The translations under genes were made by a program, and so were the position numbers. 40,901 bases of DNA from an uncultured Eubacteriales bacterium (GTDB taxonomy: Bacteria; Bacillota; Clostridia; Christensenellales; Aristaeellaceae): contig URJB01000016.1 in the NCBI GenBank assembly GCA_900548145.1, forward strand, positions 1 to 40,901, given 5' to 3'. Positions 15,666-24,623 of the stretch are shown here, piece by piece. The notes under the pieces were generated by a model. The model saw nothing but the letters and a program-made list of their open reading frames with translations. It made no database searches and was not told where the DNA came from. How positions within the stretch are numbered: position 1 is the first letter of the stretch; every line of letters starts with the position of its first letter.

Positions 15666-16589
15666 TTATTTTAGTTCGCTGAGCTGCACACCCAGCAGGA
15701 TATCATCCTGAAAATACAGATACACCAGCAGCATCGGCAGAATGTACAGCGCCGCGCCCGCGAACGCCACGTCGGCGGAGTCGGTGTTGATCTGGTTGAA
15801 CATGACGCTCAGCGGCTGCTGGCTGGAATCCGTCAGATAGATCAGCGGCTGCTCCACCAGATTCCAGCAGTCGGCGAAGCTCAGTGCCACCGAAGCGCCG
15901 ATGATGGGCCGGCAGACCGGCAGCACCACCTGCCACAGACAGCGAAAGGTGCCCGCGCCGTCCATCTGCCCGGCTTCCAGAATTTCATTGGGCAGCCCCA
16001 GCATGAACTGCCGCACCAGAAACAGATAAAACGGAGAGAACCACATGGGCAGTATCACCGCCCAGGGGGTGTTCAGAATGCCCAGCGCCCGCAGGGTCAT
16101 GACGCTTGGGGCCATCGTCACCTGAAAGGGCAAAAGCATCAATACCAGCACCAGAAAGAACAGCGCATCCCGCCCCTTGAAGCGGAACCGGCTCAGGCCG
16201 TAGGCGGTCATGGGAATGATAACGGCCTGTCCCAGCAGGATACCCACGCTGTACTTGACGCTGTTCAGGAACAGCTTCAGATATTGGGGCTGCTCAATTA
16301 GAATTTTGTAATACTGCCGCAGGCTGACCTGCGAGGGTGAGAACAGCACCGGCAGCCACTTGGATGTGTCGTAGCTGCTGCGCTGATTCAGATAATCGCT
16401 GATCTCCGATTTAGGAAAGAACGAATACAGGAACGTGAACACGATAGGGATCAGCATCACCGCGGCGATGACGCACAGCAGCACGAACGTCAGGGGCCGG
16501 GCTTTTTTCCACCAGTGGCGGAAGCTCGGGCGGCGTGTTTTTTTCCTGCGCCCTGCCGCCGGCTGATTCGAGGTTTTCGAGATCTGCAT
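15666..16589 (-). CDS. Carbohydrate ABC transporter permease (MalG/LacG type)
   Basis: A 307-residue inner-membrane permease with six predicted membrane segments after a basic N-terminus. The EAA loop that contacts the ATPase is EAGQMDGAGTFRCLWQVVLP (about 205-224). It belongs to the CUT1-type binding-protein-dependent sugar importers and pairs with the permease encoded just upstream. No nucleotide-binding subunit is in the operon; many Firmicutes share one MsmX/MsmK-type ATPase among several such importers. AAAGGAGA precedes the ATG at 16589 by 8 nt. The intergenic gap to its partner is 14 nt. Confidence 0.9.
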   Translation of the reverse strand: MQISKTSNQPAAGRRKKTRRPSFRHWWKKARPLTFVLLCVIAAVMLIPIVFTFLYSFFPKSEISDYLNQRSSYDTSKWLPVLFSPSQVSLRQYYKILIEQPQYLKLFLNSVKYSVGILLGQAVIIPMTAYGLSRFRFKGRDALFFLVLVLMLLPFQVTMAPSVMTLRALGILNTPWAVILPMWFSPFYLFLVRQFMLGLPNEILEAGQMDGAGTFRCLWQVVLPVCRPIIGASVALSFADCWNLVEQPLIYLTDSSQQPLSVMFNQINTDSADVAFAGAALYILPMLLVYLYFQDDILLGVQLSELK

Positions 16590-16603
16590 GGATTTTTCTC
16601 CTT

Positions 16604-17455
16604 TCAGGCGGCGCTGTCGCCCCGGACGGACTTGGTGCGGTACAGCAGGAAAATAAAGACCAGTACGATCAATGCGAAGGAATAGGCGGCGGTGGTCACA
16701 TCCTGATAATCCAGCTTGGAGAACTTGTTGTTCATGTAATGCTGCAGGGTGTAAATGCTTTCATTAGGATAGGAGCCGCCGATGAAGTACACTTCCTTGA
16801 AAATCTTAAAGGCGTTGACAATGGCCAGCACCAGCACCAGAAAGGCAGTGGGCAAAATCTGAGGCAGGGTGATGGACAGCTCCCTGCGAAGCCAACCCGC
16901 GCCCTCCAGACTGGCGTACTCATACATGGCCTCCGGCACGGCCTGCAGGGCGGCTGTGAAGATGACCACGCTGAAGCCCAGATTCTTCCAGATGTACAAC
17001 AGCACGATGGGCACCCGCAGCATCTCGCCTTCCAGCCAGAACACCCGCTCCGCGCCCAGTGCTGCCACCAGCCGATTGATCACGCCGCCGTAGTCGAAGA
17101 TCAGCAGCCAGATGATCAGAATAGCGGAAGAAGGCATCAGATAGGGCAGCAGCAGCGCGTTGCGAAAGAAGCTGTCCCCCGCCACGTGCTTACGCAGCAT
17201 TCCCGCCAGCAGAAAGGACAGCAGGAAAATGGCGGGCGCGCACAGGAGAGACAATTCCAGCGTGTTTTTGAGGCCCAGCTGGAACACCGGGTTCTTCCAC
17301 ACCCGAAGGTAGTTGGCAAAGCCCACGAAACGGTTGTCGATGGTTCCGTCGGTCAGGCTGAACCAGATGCCCCACACGAAGGGCACCACATAGAAGGCCA
17401 GCAGGCCGATCATTCCCGGCAGCAGATACAGCCACACGGATTTACGGTGAAACAT
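16604..17455 (-). CDS. Sugar ABC transporter permease (MalF/LacF type)
   Basis: A 283-residue permease with six membrane segments and the EAA loop EYASLEGAGWLRRELSITLP (about 182-201). With the adjacent MalG-type subunit it would form the translocation channel for a sugar or glycan fragment delivered by the large binding protein encoded upstream. AAAGGAAA precedes the ATG at 17455. The gap to the binding-protein gene is 42 nt. Confidence 0.9.
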   Translation of the reverse strand: MFHRKSVWLYLLPGMIGLLAFYVVPFVWGIWFSLTDGTIDNRFVGFANYLRVWKNPVFQLGLKNTLELSLLCAPAIFLLSFLLAGMLRKHVAGDSFFRNALLLPYLMPSSAILIIWLLIFDYGGVINRLVAALGAERVFWLEGEMLRVPIVLLYIWKNLGFSVVIFTAALQAVPEAMYEYASLEGAGWLRRELSITLPQILPTAFLVLVLAIVNAFKIFKEVYFIGGSYPNESIYTLQHYMNNKFSKLDYQDVTTAAYSFALIVLVFIFLLYRTKSVRGDSAA

Positions 17456-17497
17456 AGTTTTTTCCTTTCCTTTGCCTTTTGGAATTTCAGCGAAGGG

Positions 17498-19819
17498 TCA
17501 AATTTCGTCCTCCAGCTGCATCAGGCGGATGCGGCCTTCCAGCTCCCGGATCAGTCGATCCCGGGGAATCGCGCCCTCAATGTACTGGTTGATAAGGGTG
17601 CTGATCTCGGTCATGGCCGTCTGGTTGCCGCTGTAGAGCACATTCTGCCGTTCCACATACAGCATGGGCAGCATGGTCTGCTGGTAATACTGGATCCGCT
17701 CGGCGCTGATGCTGTAGCGGTTCTGTTCCAGATACTTCAGGTCTTCTTCCAGACTGCTGATCTCATCCCGGATGGATGCTTTGTTTTCCTCACTGGCCTT
17801 TTCCAACCGCTCCTTCGCGTTGGCGATTTGCTTTTCCGTCTCTTTTTTCTGGCGGGCGTAGTAGGGGCTTTCCACCGGCTCCGGCGTGCCCTGAAAGAAG
17901 GTGATCGCGCCTTCGTCCTTGGGCAGGTGCGTCACGTAGTACTCCATATAGGTCTTGGCTTCTTCCATTCGAGTGGTCTTGGGGTTGATGATCATCACCG
18001 TCGTGGTAACGGACAGGGACGGCTCCTCCCCCTCGGCCACGGACAGGTACAGCGGCCGGTAGTTTTCATCCATGTACTGGAAGTTGCTCAGCGGCAATAC
18101 AGAGGTATAGCTCTGAAAAATAACCTTTTCCATGTCCATGGATTCGTTCTGGTCGTGAAGCTTTTCCAGTTCCTTGAAGTTGATGTCCTCAAAGGCCCGC
18201 AGAAGTTCCTCAAACTCCGGCGTGTTGAAAATGATCTTTCCTTCCTTCTTCTGGATGTAGGTGAGATACTCGCTCAGAATCATGGAGAAGAAGCTGGACT
18301 GATTAACCCAGTCGAACAGGAAATACTCGGAATAATCATCGCCGTAGTCAAAGGCCCAGTTGGCGGTGAACTCCATCAGATCCAGCAGGGTCTTGGGCAG
18401 GTCGTCCTCCGTCAGGCCCAGTGCTTCCCATGCGTCCATGTTGACGCTGTAGGTGGAGGCGCTGGCGTCCACCGGCAGACCGTAGAGCTTGCCGTCCTTC
18501 ATCAGAATTTCGCCAAACTGGGGGTACATGCTCCGGGCCACGTCCATCAGCGCTTCGTCGCCGGACAGGTCGGCGCAGTAGCCCTTCTGCAAAAGCCGAT
18601 CCACCGGCATGTAGTTCAGGCTCAGGAACAGCACGTCGTAGGGATTGGTATCACTGACCATGGCCTGGGTCAGGGTCTCCAGATCGTTGGAGTAATCCCC
18701 CGCCACCTCCACAGAAATTTCCGGGTGGGCCTTGGCAAAGTTCCGATGAGTATCGGAACCGCTTTCGCCGAAGATGCGCAGCGCGCCCTTTTCCAGCGAA
18801 GGACTGTTGAGCAGGTACTGATTCAGCCCGGAACCGGCAGTAATGTAGTATCCGCCCTCGCACAGCACGTTTCCGTAGGAGTTTCCGCCGTACATGCCCT
18901 CGCCGGTGTAGGCAGCGATCTTGCTTTCCCCGGTCTTCGGATCGATGCCCATGATCCGGGAACCGTCCTGATAATAAACCTTGTCCCCGTCGCTGCAGAA
19001 GCCCCTCAGATTATAAACGCCCATCTGATTATCGCTGGTGACCGGCCATTCCGTGCCCAATGTGCCGCTCTCCGGGTCGAAAATCGCCAGCGTGGCGGTC
19101 AGCTGATCCACCGAGGCTTCGCCGGTGTACAGGGCGCTCATATCGCACAAAAACAGCGCCACCTTTCCGTCTCCATAGGCGCAGGCATTGGCGATGCTGG
19201 GCACCTCAAACATCTGGCTGGTCCCGCCCGTCAGGGGGACGCGACCGAAGCACATTTTATTTTCCCCGCCGGAATAACTGCTGCCCACGAAGTACAGCCA
19301 GTCCCCCATCACGAACCGGGCGTTGGTGCTCATGGGATAGGAATAGTCCCCGTCCTTTTCCATCATCACGTCCAGATCCAGCCGTACGGACTGTTCCTTC
19401 ATTTCCAGCTCGCCCTGCTCGTTCAGCAGGGAATACCACTTCTGCGTGTAGGGATTGAGCAGGTAAAGCTGATCCCTCCAGACGATCAGAAAGCAGCTGG
19501 AAACATGATAGCCGCTGCCGTCATCGCCCATGAGCTGCTGGGACGAAATCGTCCCCAGCCCCACGGAAGCCCCGCCGGACACGGGCTTTTCAAACAGCAC
19601 ACTGTCCTCTGCCTCGGAAAAGAAATAGTAATGATCCTTCAGGCATGCGATTCCGCCGTAAAGATAGCTCGAGCTGGGATCGTCCGTTCCCTCCTCATTG
19701 GCGGAATCGGCGGAATCGGCGGACGCCGTTTCGGCCACAGCCGCCGGAACGCACCAGACCGCCAGCAGGATCAGCGCCGTCAGCAGGGCGCTCAACATGG
19801 AAAAGCGTTTTCCTTGCAT
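17498..19819 (-). CDS. Extracellular solute-binding protein fused to an N-terminal propeller-like domain
   Basis: A 773-residue secreted protein, far longer than the 400-550 usual for sugar-binding proteins. A signal peptide (1-29, cleavage after PAAVA) is followed by an acidic linker, then about 290 residues (50-340) of repeating short strands such as LYGGIACLKDHYYFFSEA and DKVYYQDGSRIMGIDPKTGE, typical of DUF5050/propeller-type domains. The solute-binding fold follows (from about 345; GALRIFGESGSDTHRNFAKA), interrupted by a coiled coil (about 655-705). There is no lipobox cysteine. It is the first gene of a five-gene operon with two permeases, an adaptor and a MacB-core protein. The start is ATG 19819 with AAGGAAGG upstream. 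Ligand unknown. Confidence 0.8.
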   Translation of the reverse strand: MQGKRFSMLSALLTALILLAVWCVPAAVAETASADSADSANEEGTDDPSSSYLYGGIACLKDHYYFFSEAEDSVLFEKPVSGGASVGLGTISSQQLMGDDGSGYHVSSCFLIVWRDQLYLLNPYTQKWYSLLNEQGELEMKEQSVRLDLDVMMEKDGDYSYPMSTNARFVMGDWLYFVGSSYSGGENKMCFGRVPLTGGTSQMFEVPSIANACAYGDGKVALFLCDMSALYTGEASVDQLTATLAIFDPESGTLGTEWPVTSDNQMGVYNLRGFCSDGDKVYYQDGSRIMGIDPKTGESKIAAYTGEGMYGGNSYGNVLCEGGYYITAGSGLNQYLLNSPSLEKGALRIFGESGSDTHRNFAKAHPEISVEVAGDYSNDLETLTQAMVSDTNPYDVLFLSLNYMPVDRLLQKGYCADLSGDEALMDVARSMYPQFGEILMKDGKLYGLPVDASASTYSVNMDAWEALGLTEDDLPKTLLDLMEFTANWAFDYGDDYSEYFLFDWVNQSSFFSMILSEYLTYIQKKEGKIIFNTPEFEELLRAFEDINFKELEKLHDQNESMDMEKVIFQSYTSVLPLSNFQYMDENYRPLYLSVAEGEEPSLSVTTTVMIINPKTTRMEEAKTYMEYYVTHLPKDEGAITFFQGTPEPVESPYYARQKKETEKQIANAKERLEKASEENKASIRDEISSLEEDLKYLEQNRYSISAERIQYYQQTMLPMLYVERQNVLYSGNQTAMTEISTLINQYIEGAIPRDRLIRELEGRIRLMQLEDEI

Positions 19820-19874
19820 CGTTTCCTTCCTTTCCCCGCCGCAGCTCCCCCGGGCGGATCGGTTTATCGACTGT

Positions 19875-19903
19875 ATCATACCACATCGTACAGTGGTTTT
19901 GAA
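19875..19903 (-). promoter_or_regulatory. Promoter of the SBP-permease-MFP operon
   Basis: Minus strand: -35 TTCAAA (19898-19903), 17-nt spacer, -10 TATGAT (19875-19880) with extended TGG. It lies about 55 nt upstream of the ATG at 19819. Confidence 0.7.
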
Positions 19904-19973
19904 GGGTTCCGCCCCCTGCAAAACTGTCCAGATTGTAAAAATTGACCGGGAATGCAAAACTTTCCGAAAACCT

Positions 19974-20003
19974 TTGTGTTTTGGGGCGGTGCTATGCTAT
20001 AAT
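19974..20003 (+). promoter_or_regulatory. Extended -10 promoter for ftsH
   Basis: TGCTATAAT (19995-20003) is a perfect extended -10. The -35 is weak (TTGTGT, 19974-19979, 18-nt spacer), which an extended -10 can compensate. It lies 85 nt upstream of the ftsH start and is divergent from the promoter at 19875-19903. Confidence 0.75.
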
Positions 20004-20087
20004 GTCAAAGTCGTGCATTACGGCTGTTTTGGCGTATTCGCAGCCCGACCGGAGTTCATTCCGGCGGCATCAAGGAGGACTTTTACT

Positions 20088-22127
20088 TTGAAGAAGAACC
20101 AACGGGGATTGATGGGGTACGTGATCCTGATCGCGGTCTTTCTCGTGATCGCAATCCTGCTCAACGGCGGGTTGGGCCAGCAGGAGAACAAACGGATCGA
20201 ATACCCCCAGCTGCTGACCTCCATCCGGGAGGATAACGTGAAGGCCGTCGCCATCCGCGGCACGTCGCTGGTGGGCCTGTACCGCAACGGCAAGGTGGCC
20301 GACGCGGATTTTCCGGATCGGGGCTATGATTTTGAAACCACTATCGGCGCGGATTTCATCGAGACCGTGCGCCAGATGACTGCCGCCAAGACCGGCAAGG
20401 CGCTGGAGGACGTCAGCGTCAGCGATCTGCCCTTCACGGTGGAATACCGCGCGCCGGTGGTCACGCCGTGGTATCTGGAATACCTGCCCTACTTCCTCAG
20501 TCTGATTCTGATCGTGGGTCTGTGGTATTTCATCATGATGCGTCAGGGCGGCGGCAACAACAAGGTGATGAACTTCGGCCGCAGCCGCGCCCGGGTCAGC
20601 GACCCCTCCAAAAACAAGGTCACGTTCAAGGACGTGGCCGGAGCCAAGGAAGAAAAGGAAGAACTTCAGGAGATGGTCGATTTTCTGAAGAACCCCAAGG
20701 CCTATACCGCCATGGGCGCGCGCATTCCCAAGGGCGTGCTGCTGGTGGGCCCTCCGGGCACCGGTAAGACCCTGCTGGCCAAGGCCGTGGCAGGCGAGGC
20801 CAATGCGCCCTTCTTCTCCATTTCCGGCTCCGACTTTGTGGAAATGTTCGTGGGCGTAGGCGCCAGCCGTGTCCGCGACCTGTTCGATCAGGCCAAGAAG
20901 GCCGCGCCTTCCATTATCTTCATCGATGAGATCGACGCGGTGGGCCGTCACCGCGGCGCGGGTCTGGGCGGCGGTCACGACGAGCGCGAGCAGACCCTGA
21001 ACCAGCTGCTGGTGGAGATGGACGGTTTTTCCATCAACGAAGGCGTTATCGTCATGGCGGCTACCAACCGCCGGGATATCCTCGACCCTGCGCTGCTGCG
21101 TCCGGGCCGCTTTGACCGTCAGGTGACGGTGAACTATCCCGATCAGGAAGGCCGGGTGGATATTCTGAAGGTGCACTCCAAGGGCAAGCCTCTTGCCGCC
21201 GATGTGGATCTGGACAATGTGGCCAAGCGGATGCCCTACTCCACCGGCGCGGATCTGGAAAACGTGATGAACGAGGCCGCCATTCTGGCGGTGCGCCGTC
21301 ACAAGAAGCAGATCACCCAGCAAGATATGGTGGACGCCATCGCCCGGGTGCAGATGGGCCCGGAAAAGAAGAGTCACAAGGTCAATCCCAAGGATCGTCA
21401 CGTCACGGCTTACCACGAAGCGGGCCATGCGGTCATCGCCAACCTGCTGCCGGAATGCGACGACGTGCATCTGATCACCATCGTTCCCCGGGGACAGGCG
21501 GGCGGCTACACCCTCAGCCTGCCAGAGGAAGAGCATGACAACCTGAGCCGCAAGGCGCTGCTGGGCATGATCACCATGGCGCTGGGCGGACACGCCGCCG
21601 AGGACGTGGCGCTGGACGACATCTACACCGGCTCCTCCAGCGACCTGAAGCGGGCCACCGACCTGTGCCGCCGCATGATCACCCAGTACGGCATGAGCGA
21701 CGAGCTGGGCACCATGTATCTGGGCAGCGATCAGGAAGTATTCGTGGGCATGGAGTTTGGCCAGAGCCGCGAATACAGCGAGCAGAGCGCCGCCGCCATC
21801 GACGCGGCTGTGAAAAAGCTGATGGAGACCTGCTATCAGCGGGCCGTTTCCCTGCTGAAGGAGCACTTCGACCAGCTCAAGGGCGTGGCCGAGGCCCTGC
21901 TGGAGCGGGATACTCTGAGCCGTGTGGAATTTGAAGCCATCATGAACGGCCAGCCCCTGCCCCCCATGAGCGAGGTGGAAATGCTCAAGCCCAACCTGAG
22001 CGTGGAGGACAAAAACGCTCCCGCCGACGAAGAAACCGCCGAGGAAAGCCCGGAACAGCCGGAAGCTGCCCCCGAAGCGGACGACGGCGAGCCCTTTATC
22101 GAGCCGGAGGATCAGAACCGGCTATGA
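20088..22127 (+). CDS. ftsH: ATP-dependent zinc metalloprotease FtsH
   Basis: A 679-residue membrane AAA+ protease that extracts and degrades membrane and regulatory proteins. Two membrane segments (about 8-26 and 128-150) flank the extracytoplasmic domain. The AAA module follows with Walker A GPPGTGKT (221-228), Walker B IIFIDEID (276-283) and the second region of homology ATNRRDILDPALLRPGRFDR (325-344). The protease domain has HEAGH (443-447), with the third zinc ligand probably the Asp in GSSSDL. The C-terminal 45 residues are Glu/Pro/Ala-rich. The start is TTG 20088, 9 nt after AAGGAGG (20072-20078), giving the usual KKNQRG start; the frame upstream is non-coding. The stop overlaps the next ATG by 4 nt. 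Confidence 0.97.
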   Translation: MKKNQRGLMGYVILIAVFLVIAILLNGGLGQQENKRIEYPQLLTSIREDNVKAVAIRGTSLVGLYRNGKVADADFPDRGYDFETTIGADFIETVRQMTAAKTGKALEDVSVSDLPFTVEYRAPVVTPWYLEYLPYFLSLILIVGLWYFIMMRQGGGNNKVMNFGRSRARVSDPSKNKVTFKDVAGAKEEKEELQEMVDFLKNPKAYTAMGARIPKGVLLVGPPGTGKTLLAKAVAGEANAPFFSISGSDFVEMFVGVGASRVRDLFDQAKKAAPSIIFIDEIDAVGRHRGAGLGGGHDEREQTLNQLLVEMDGFSINEGVIVMAATNRRDILDPALLRPGRFDRQVTVNYPDQEGRVDILKVHSKGKPLAADVDLDNVAKRMPYSTGADLENVMNEAAILAVRRHKKQITQQDMVDAIARVQMGPEKKSHKVNPKDRHVTAYHEAGHAVIANLLPECDDVHLITIVPRGQAGGYTLSLPEEEHDNLSRKALLGMITMALGGHAAEDVALDDIYTGSSSDLKRATDLCRRMITQYGMSDELGTMYLGSDQEVFVGMEFGQSREYSEQSAAAIDAAVKKLMETCYQRAVSLLKEHFDQLKGVAEALLERDTLSRVEFEAIMNGQPLPPMSEVEMLKPNLSVEDKNAPADEETAEESPEQPEAAPEADDGEPFIEPEDQNRL

Positions 22128-22993
22128 GCCAGACGATCGCTTATCCCGTGGATCTGCACGTGCACAGCCGCTACTCCGACGGGCTTTTCAGCCCGGAGGA
22201 GCTGGCTGCGCGGGCCGTCCGCGGCGGCATCGGACAGATCGCCCTGTGCGATCATGATACGCTGGAAGGAATCCAGCCCATGAAGCGCGCCGTTGCCGCC
22301 CGCCTGCTGCCCGGCGGAGAACGGATGCGCTTTTTTCCTTCTCTGGAACTAAGCACCGGCGATGGCAACACCCATGTACTGGGCTATGGAGCCGATACGG
22401 AAAACGCTGTCCTGCTCCGCACGCTGGAAGAAATTCGCCGCAGCCGTCTGACCCGCATGGAGGAAATGCTGGAACGGCTGGAAACGCTGGGTATCCATCT
22501 GCCGGAGGAACGCCGGGCACGCCTGCTGATTCCCGGCACAGGACGGGCTCATCTGGCCCGGGAGCTGGTGTGGATGGGGCTCGTTTCCGCCGTTGCGCAA
22601 GCGTTTGACCGTTATTTGGACACAGGGAAACCCGGCTATGTGCCCCGCAAATGTCCCACAGCGCTGGAAGGCGTCGCCCTGCTGAAAGCCGCGGGCGCGG
22701 CTCCGGTGCTAGCGCACCCCTACCGGCTGGGGCTGGAAACGGCGGCCATGTGCAGCTTCCTTCTTTCCCTGAAAGAAGCGGGGCTGACCGGGGTGGAAGC
22801 ATGGCATCCCTCCGCTAATCGAACGCAAGCCATGGAACTGGATCGTTTTGCCCGCCGAAACGGTCTGCTGGTCACCGGCGGCAGCGATTTCCACGGAGAC
22901 GCCAACACGCAGGTATCGCTGGGCCACATGCCCTCCGGCTGGAACACCTGCCGGGAGGATGCACAGCTTCTTTTTGATTTCATCAACCATTGA
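22124..22993 (+). CDS. PHP domain phosphoesterase (TrpH/YciV-like)
   Basis: A 289-residue cytoplasmic enzyme of the polymerase-and-histidinol-phosphatase (PHP) family. Metal-binding motifs are visible in order: DLHVHSRYSDG (residues about 7-17), LCDHDT, the glutamate of PSLELS, LAHPYRLG, and the C-terminal GGSDFHG. This set matches 3',5'-nucleoside bisphosphate phosphatases and the related RNase AM (YciV) group, so the substrate is likely a phosphorylated nucleotide or short RNA. The ATG overlaps the ftsH stop (ATGA), so translation is probably coupled. vanW follows after 19 nt. Confidence 0.88.
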   Translation: MSQTIAYPVDLHVHSRYSDGLFSPEELAARAVRGGIGQIALCDHDTLEGIQPMKRAVAARLLPGGERMRFFPSLELSTGDGNTHVLGYGADTENAVLLRTLEEIRRSRLTRMEEMLERLETLGIHLPEERRARLLIPGTGRAHLARELVWMGLVSAVAQAFDRYLDTGKPGYVPRKCPTALEGVALLKAAGAAPVLAHPYRLGLETAAMCSFLLSLKEAGLTGVEAWHPSANRTQAMELDRFARRNGLLVTGGSDFHGDANTQVSLGHMPSGWNTCREDAQLLFDFINH

Positions 22994-23012
22994 CAAAGTA
23001 CGAGGTGGCTTT

Positions 23013-24602
23013 ATGTACAACCAAGGCTACGTTCCCCAGAATCAGGGTCAGCAGAGCGGCAACTGGTATGCTCCCCCGCCCCAGCCCAAGCAGCAGACCC
23101 GCCGTTCAGGGGGAAGCTCCGGCAAGCAGCCGCCCCAAAAGCCGAAGAAAAAGCGCTCCCTCAAGTGGCAGCTGGTGAAGGTGCTGGTGGTGATCGTCCT
23201 GATCGCAGGTGCGTGCGCGGGCGGCTACGTCTGGAAGACCCAGAACGAGGTCAGGCCCTACATGAGCGTTTTCCTGCCCAACGTTTACGTGGACGGTATC
23301 GCGCTGTCCGGGCTTACGTGGCAGGAGGGCAGTCAGAAGGTCTGGGAACAGGCCAACGCCAAGGAAAACAGCTGGTATGTCCGGCTGAAGAATTCCTCCG
23401 GCCAATATCAGGACATTACGGCCAGTATGCTGGGCATTTCCTTCGACCCCTCTGCGGCGCTGGAAGAAGCGTGGGCCATCGGCCACGCCACGGACGCCAG
23501 CGGAAAGAAGGACATTTTCGAGCTGCAGCAGGACATCGCCGCAGCGAAAAACACCACCTATTCCTTTACCAGCGCCCAGCAAAGCGCCAATACCGCCCCC
23601 ATTGACGAAATCCTGACCACCCTGCAGAATGTGGCCTACAAGGCCCCGCAGGATGCGGCCATGCTGTCCTTTAACCCGGACGATACATCCAATCCCTTCA
23701 CCTTTCAGCAGGAGGTCTACGGCCAATGGCTGGACGTGAGCGCCGTGAAGGAACAAATTTTGGAAATGGTCTCCACGCTGCAAAGCGGAGAAATTCTGCT
23801 GGAAACCACGCCCATCGCCCCCTCCGTCACCGTGGCGGAGCTGGAAAAGAACATGGAGCTTCGTTTCCGCGCCACGACGGCCATCTCCAAAAATTCCACG
23901 GAGGACCGCACCAACAACATCCGTGTGGCCTTTGAACGGATCAATGGCACCATCCTGCAGGATAACAAGACCTTCTCCTTCAACACTGCCGTGGGCCGCC
24001 GGGAGGCCGGAAACGGCTACTATCCCGCCATCGAATATGCCTATGGCAACGAGGTCATGGGTATCGGCGGCGGCGTGTGTCAGGCCAGCACCACCGTATA
24101 TCTGGCGGCCATTCAGGCCGGGCTGAAGATCAACAAGCGGGAGGCCCACTCCAACCCCGTCAACTACACGGAAATGGGCATGGATGCCACGGTCAACAGC
24201 ACTCGCGGCCATGAGGTGGACTTCACCTTCACCAACAACACGGGAAGCCCCATTTACATTTCCGCCCACGTTATTTCCTCTTCCTCCAACAAAAAAAACC
24301 TGATGTGCGAGGTGCGTATTTACGGCAAATCGCTGGAAAACGTCAGCTATCAGCTGGTCAGCGAGACGGTGGAGGTGCTGCCCAAGCCGGAGGAACCCGT
24401 GCTGGTGAAGGACGAAGACGGCGAAAACGTGGTCTACGAGGATGAGACCAAGCTGCGCTCCAAGGGCCGGGACGGCTACGTGGTGGAGGCGTATCTCATC
24501 ACTTTCACTGACGGTGTGGAGACCGACCGTACTCGCGTCAGCCGCGATACCTACGCCGCCAGGGCCGACCGCTATTGGGTGGGCGTTACGCCGAGATACT
24601 GA
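23013..24602 (+). CDS. VanW family protein with YoaR-like and G5-like domains
   Basis: A 529-residue membrane-anchored, mostly extracytoplasmic protein. The N-terminus is Gln/Pro/Lys-rich (1-50), with a membrane helix at about 53-74, a putative peptidoglycan-binding (YoaR-like) region (about 85-300) and the VanW domain (about 310-430) with NKTFSFNTAVGRREAGNGYY and GIGGGVCQASTTVYLAA. A C-terminal G5-like segment follows (about 445-525; VSETVEVLPKPEE and DGVETDRTRVSRDTY). VanW domains occur in vancomycin gene clusters and widely in Clostridia, with unclear biochemistry; a cell-wall role fits the domains. GAGGTGG precedes the ATG at 23013. Confidence 0.9.
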   Translation: MYNQGYVPQNQGQQSGNWYAPPPQPKQQTRRSGGSSGKQPPQKPKKKRSLKWQLVKVLVVIVLIAGACAGGYVWKTQNEVRPYMSVFLPNVYVDGIALSGLTWQEGSQKVWEQANAKENSWYVRLKNSSGQYQDITASMLGISFDPSAALEEAWAIGHATDASGKKDIFELQQDIAAAKNTTYSFTSAQQSANTAPIDEILTTLQNVAYKAPQDAAMLSFNPDDTSNPFTFQQEVYGQWLDVSAVKEQILEMVSTLQSGEILLETTPIAPSVTVAELEKNMELRFRATTAISKNSTEDRTNNIRVAFERINGTILQDNKTFSFNTAVGRREAGNGYYPAIEYAYGNEVMGIGGGVCQASTTVYLAAIQAGLKINKREAHSNPVNYTEMGMDATVNSTRGHEVDFTFTNNTGSPIYISAHVISSSSNKKNLMCEVRIYGKSLENVSYQLVSETVEVLPKPEEPVLVKDEDGENVVYEDETKLRSKGRDGYVVEAYLITFTDGVETDRTRVSRDTYAARADRYWVGVTPRY

Positions 24603-24623
24603 TTTTTTGAGGGCAACGAACGC

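Noticed and set aside
16535..19945. A 1136-codon open frame on the plus strand
   Set aside because: Antisense to the binding protein and permease; composition and missing start signals mark it as a shadow.
20070..21866. A 598-codon open frame on the minus strand
   Set aside because: It lies opposite ftsH, whose motifs are all intact.
22990..23012. TTGACA at 22991 as a promoter for the VanW gene
   Set aside because: No -10 fits before the start 20 nt downstream; the gene is evidently part of the ftsH operon.
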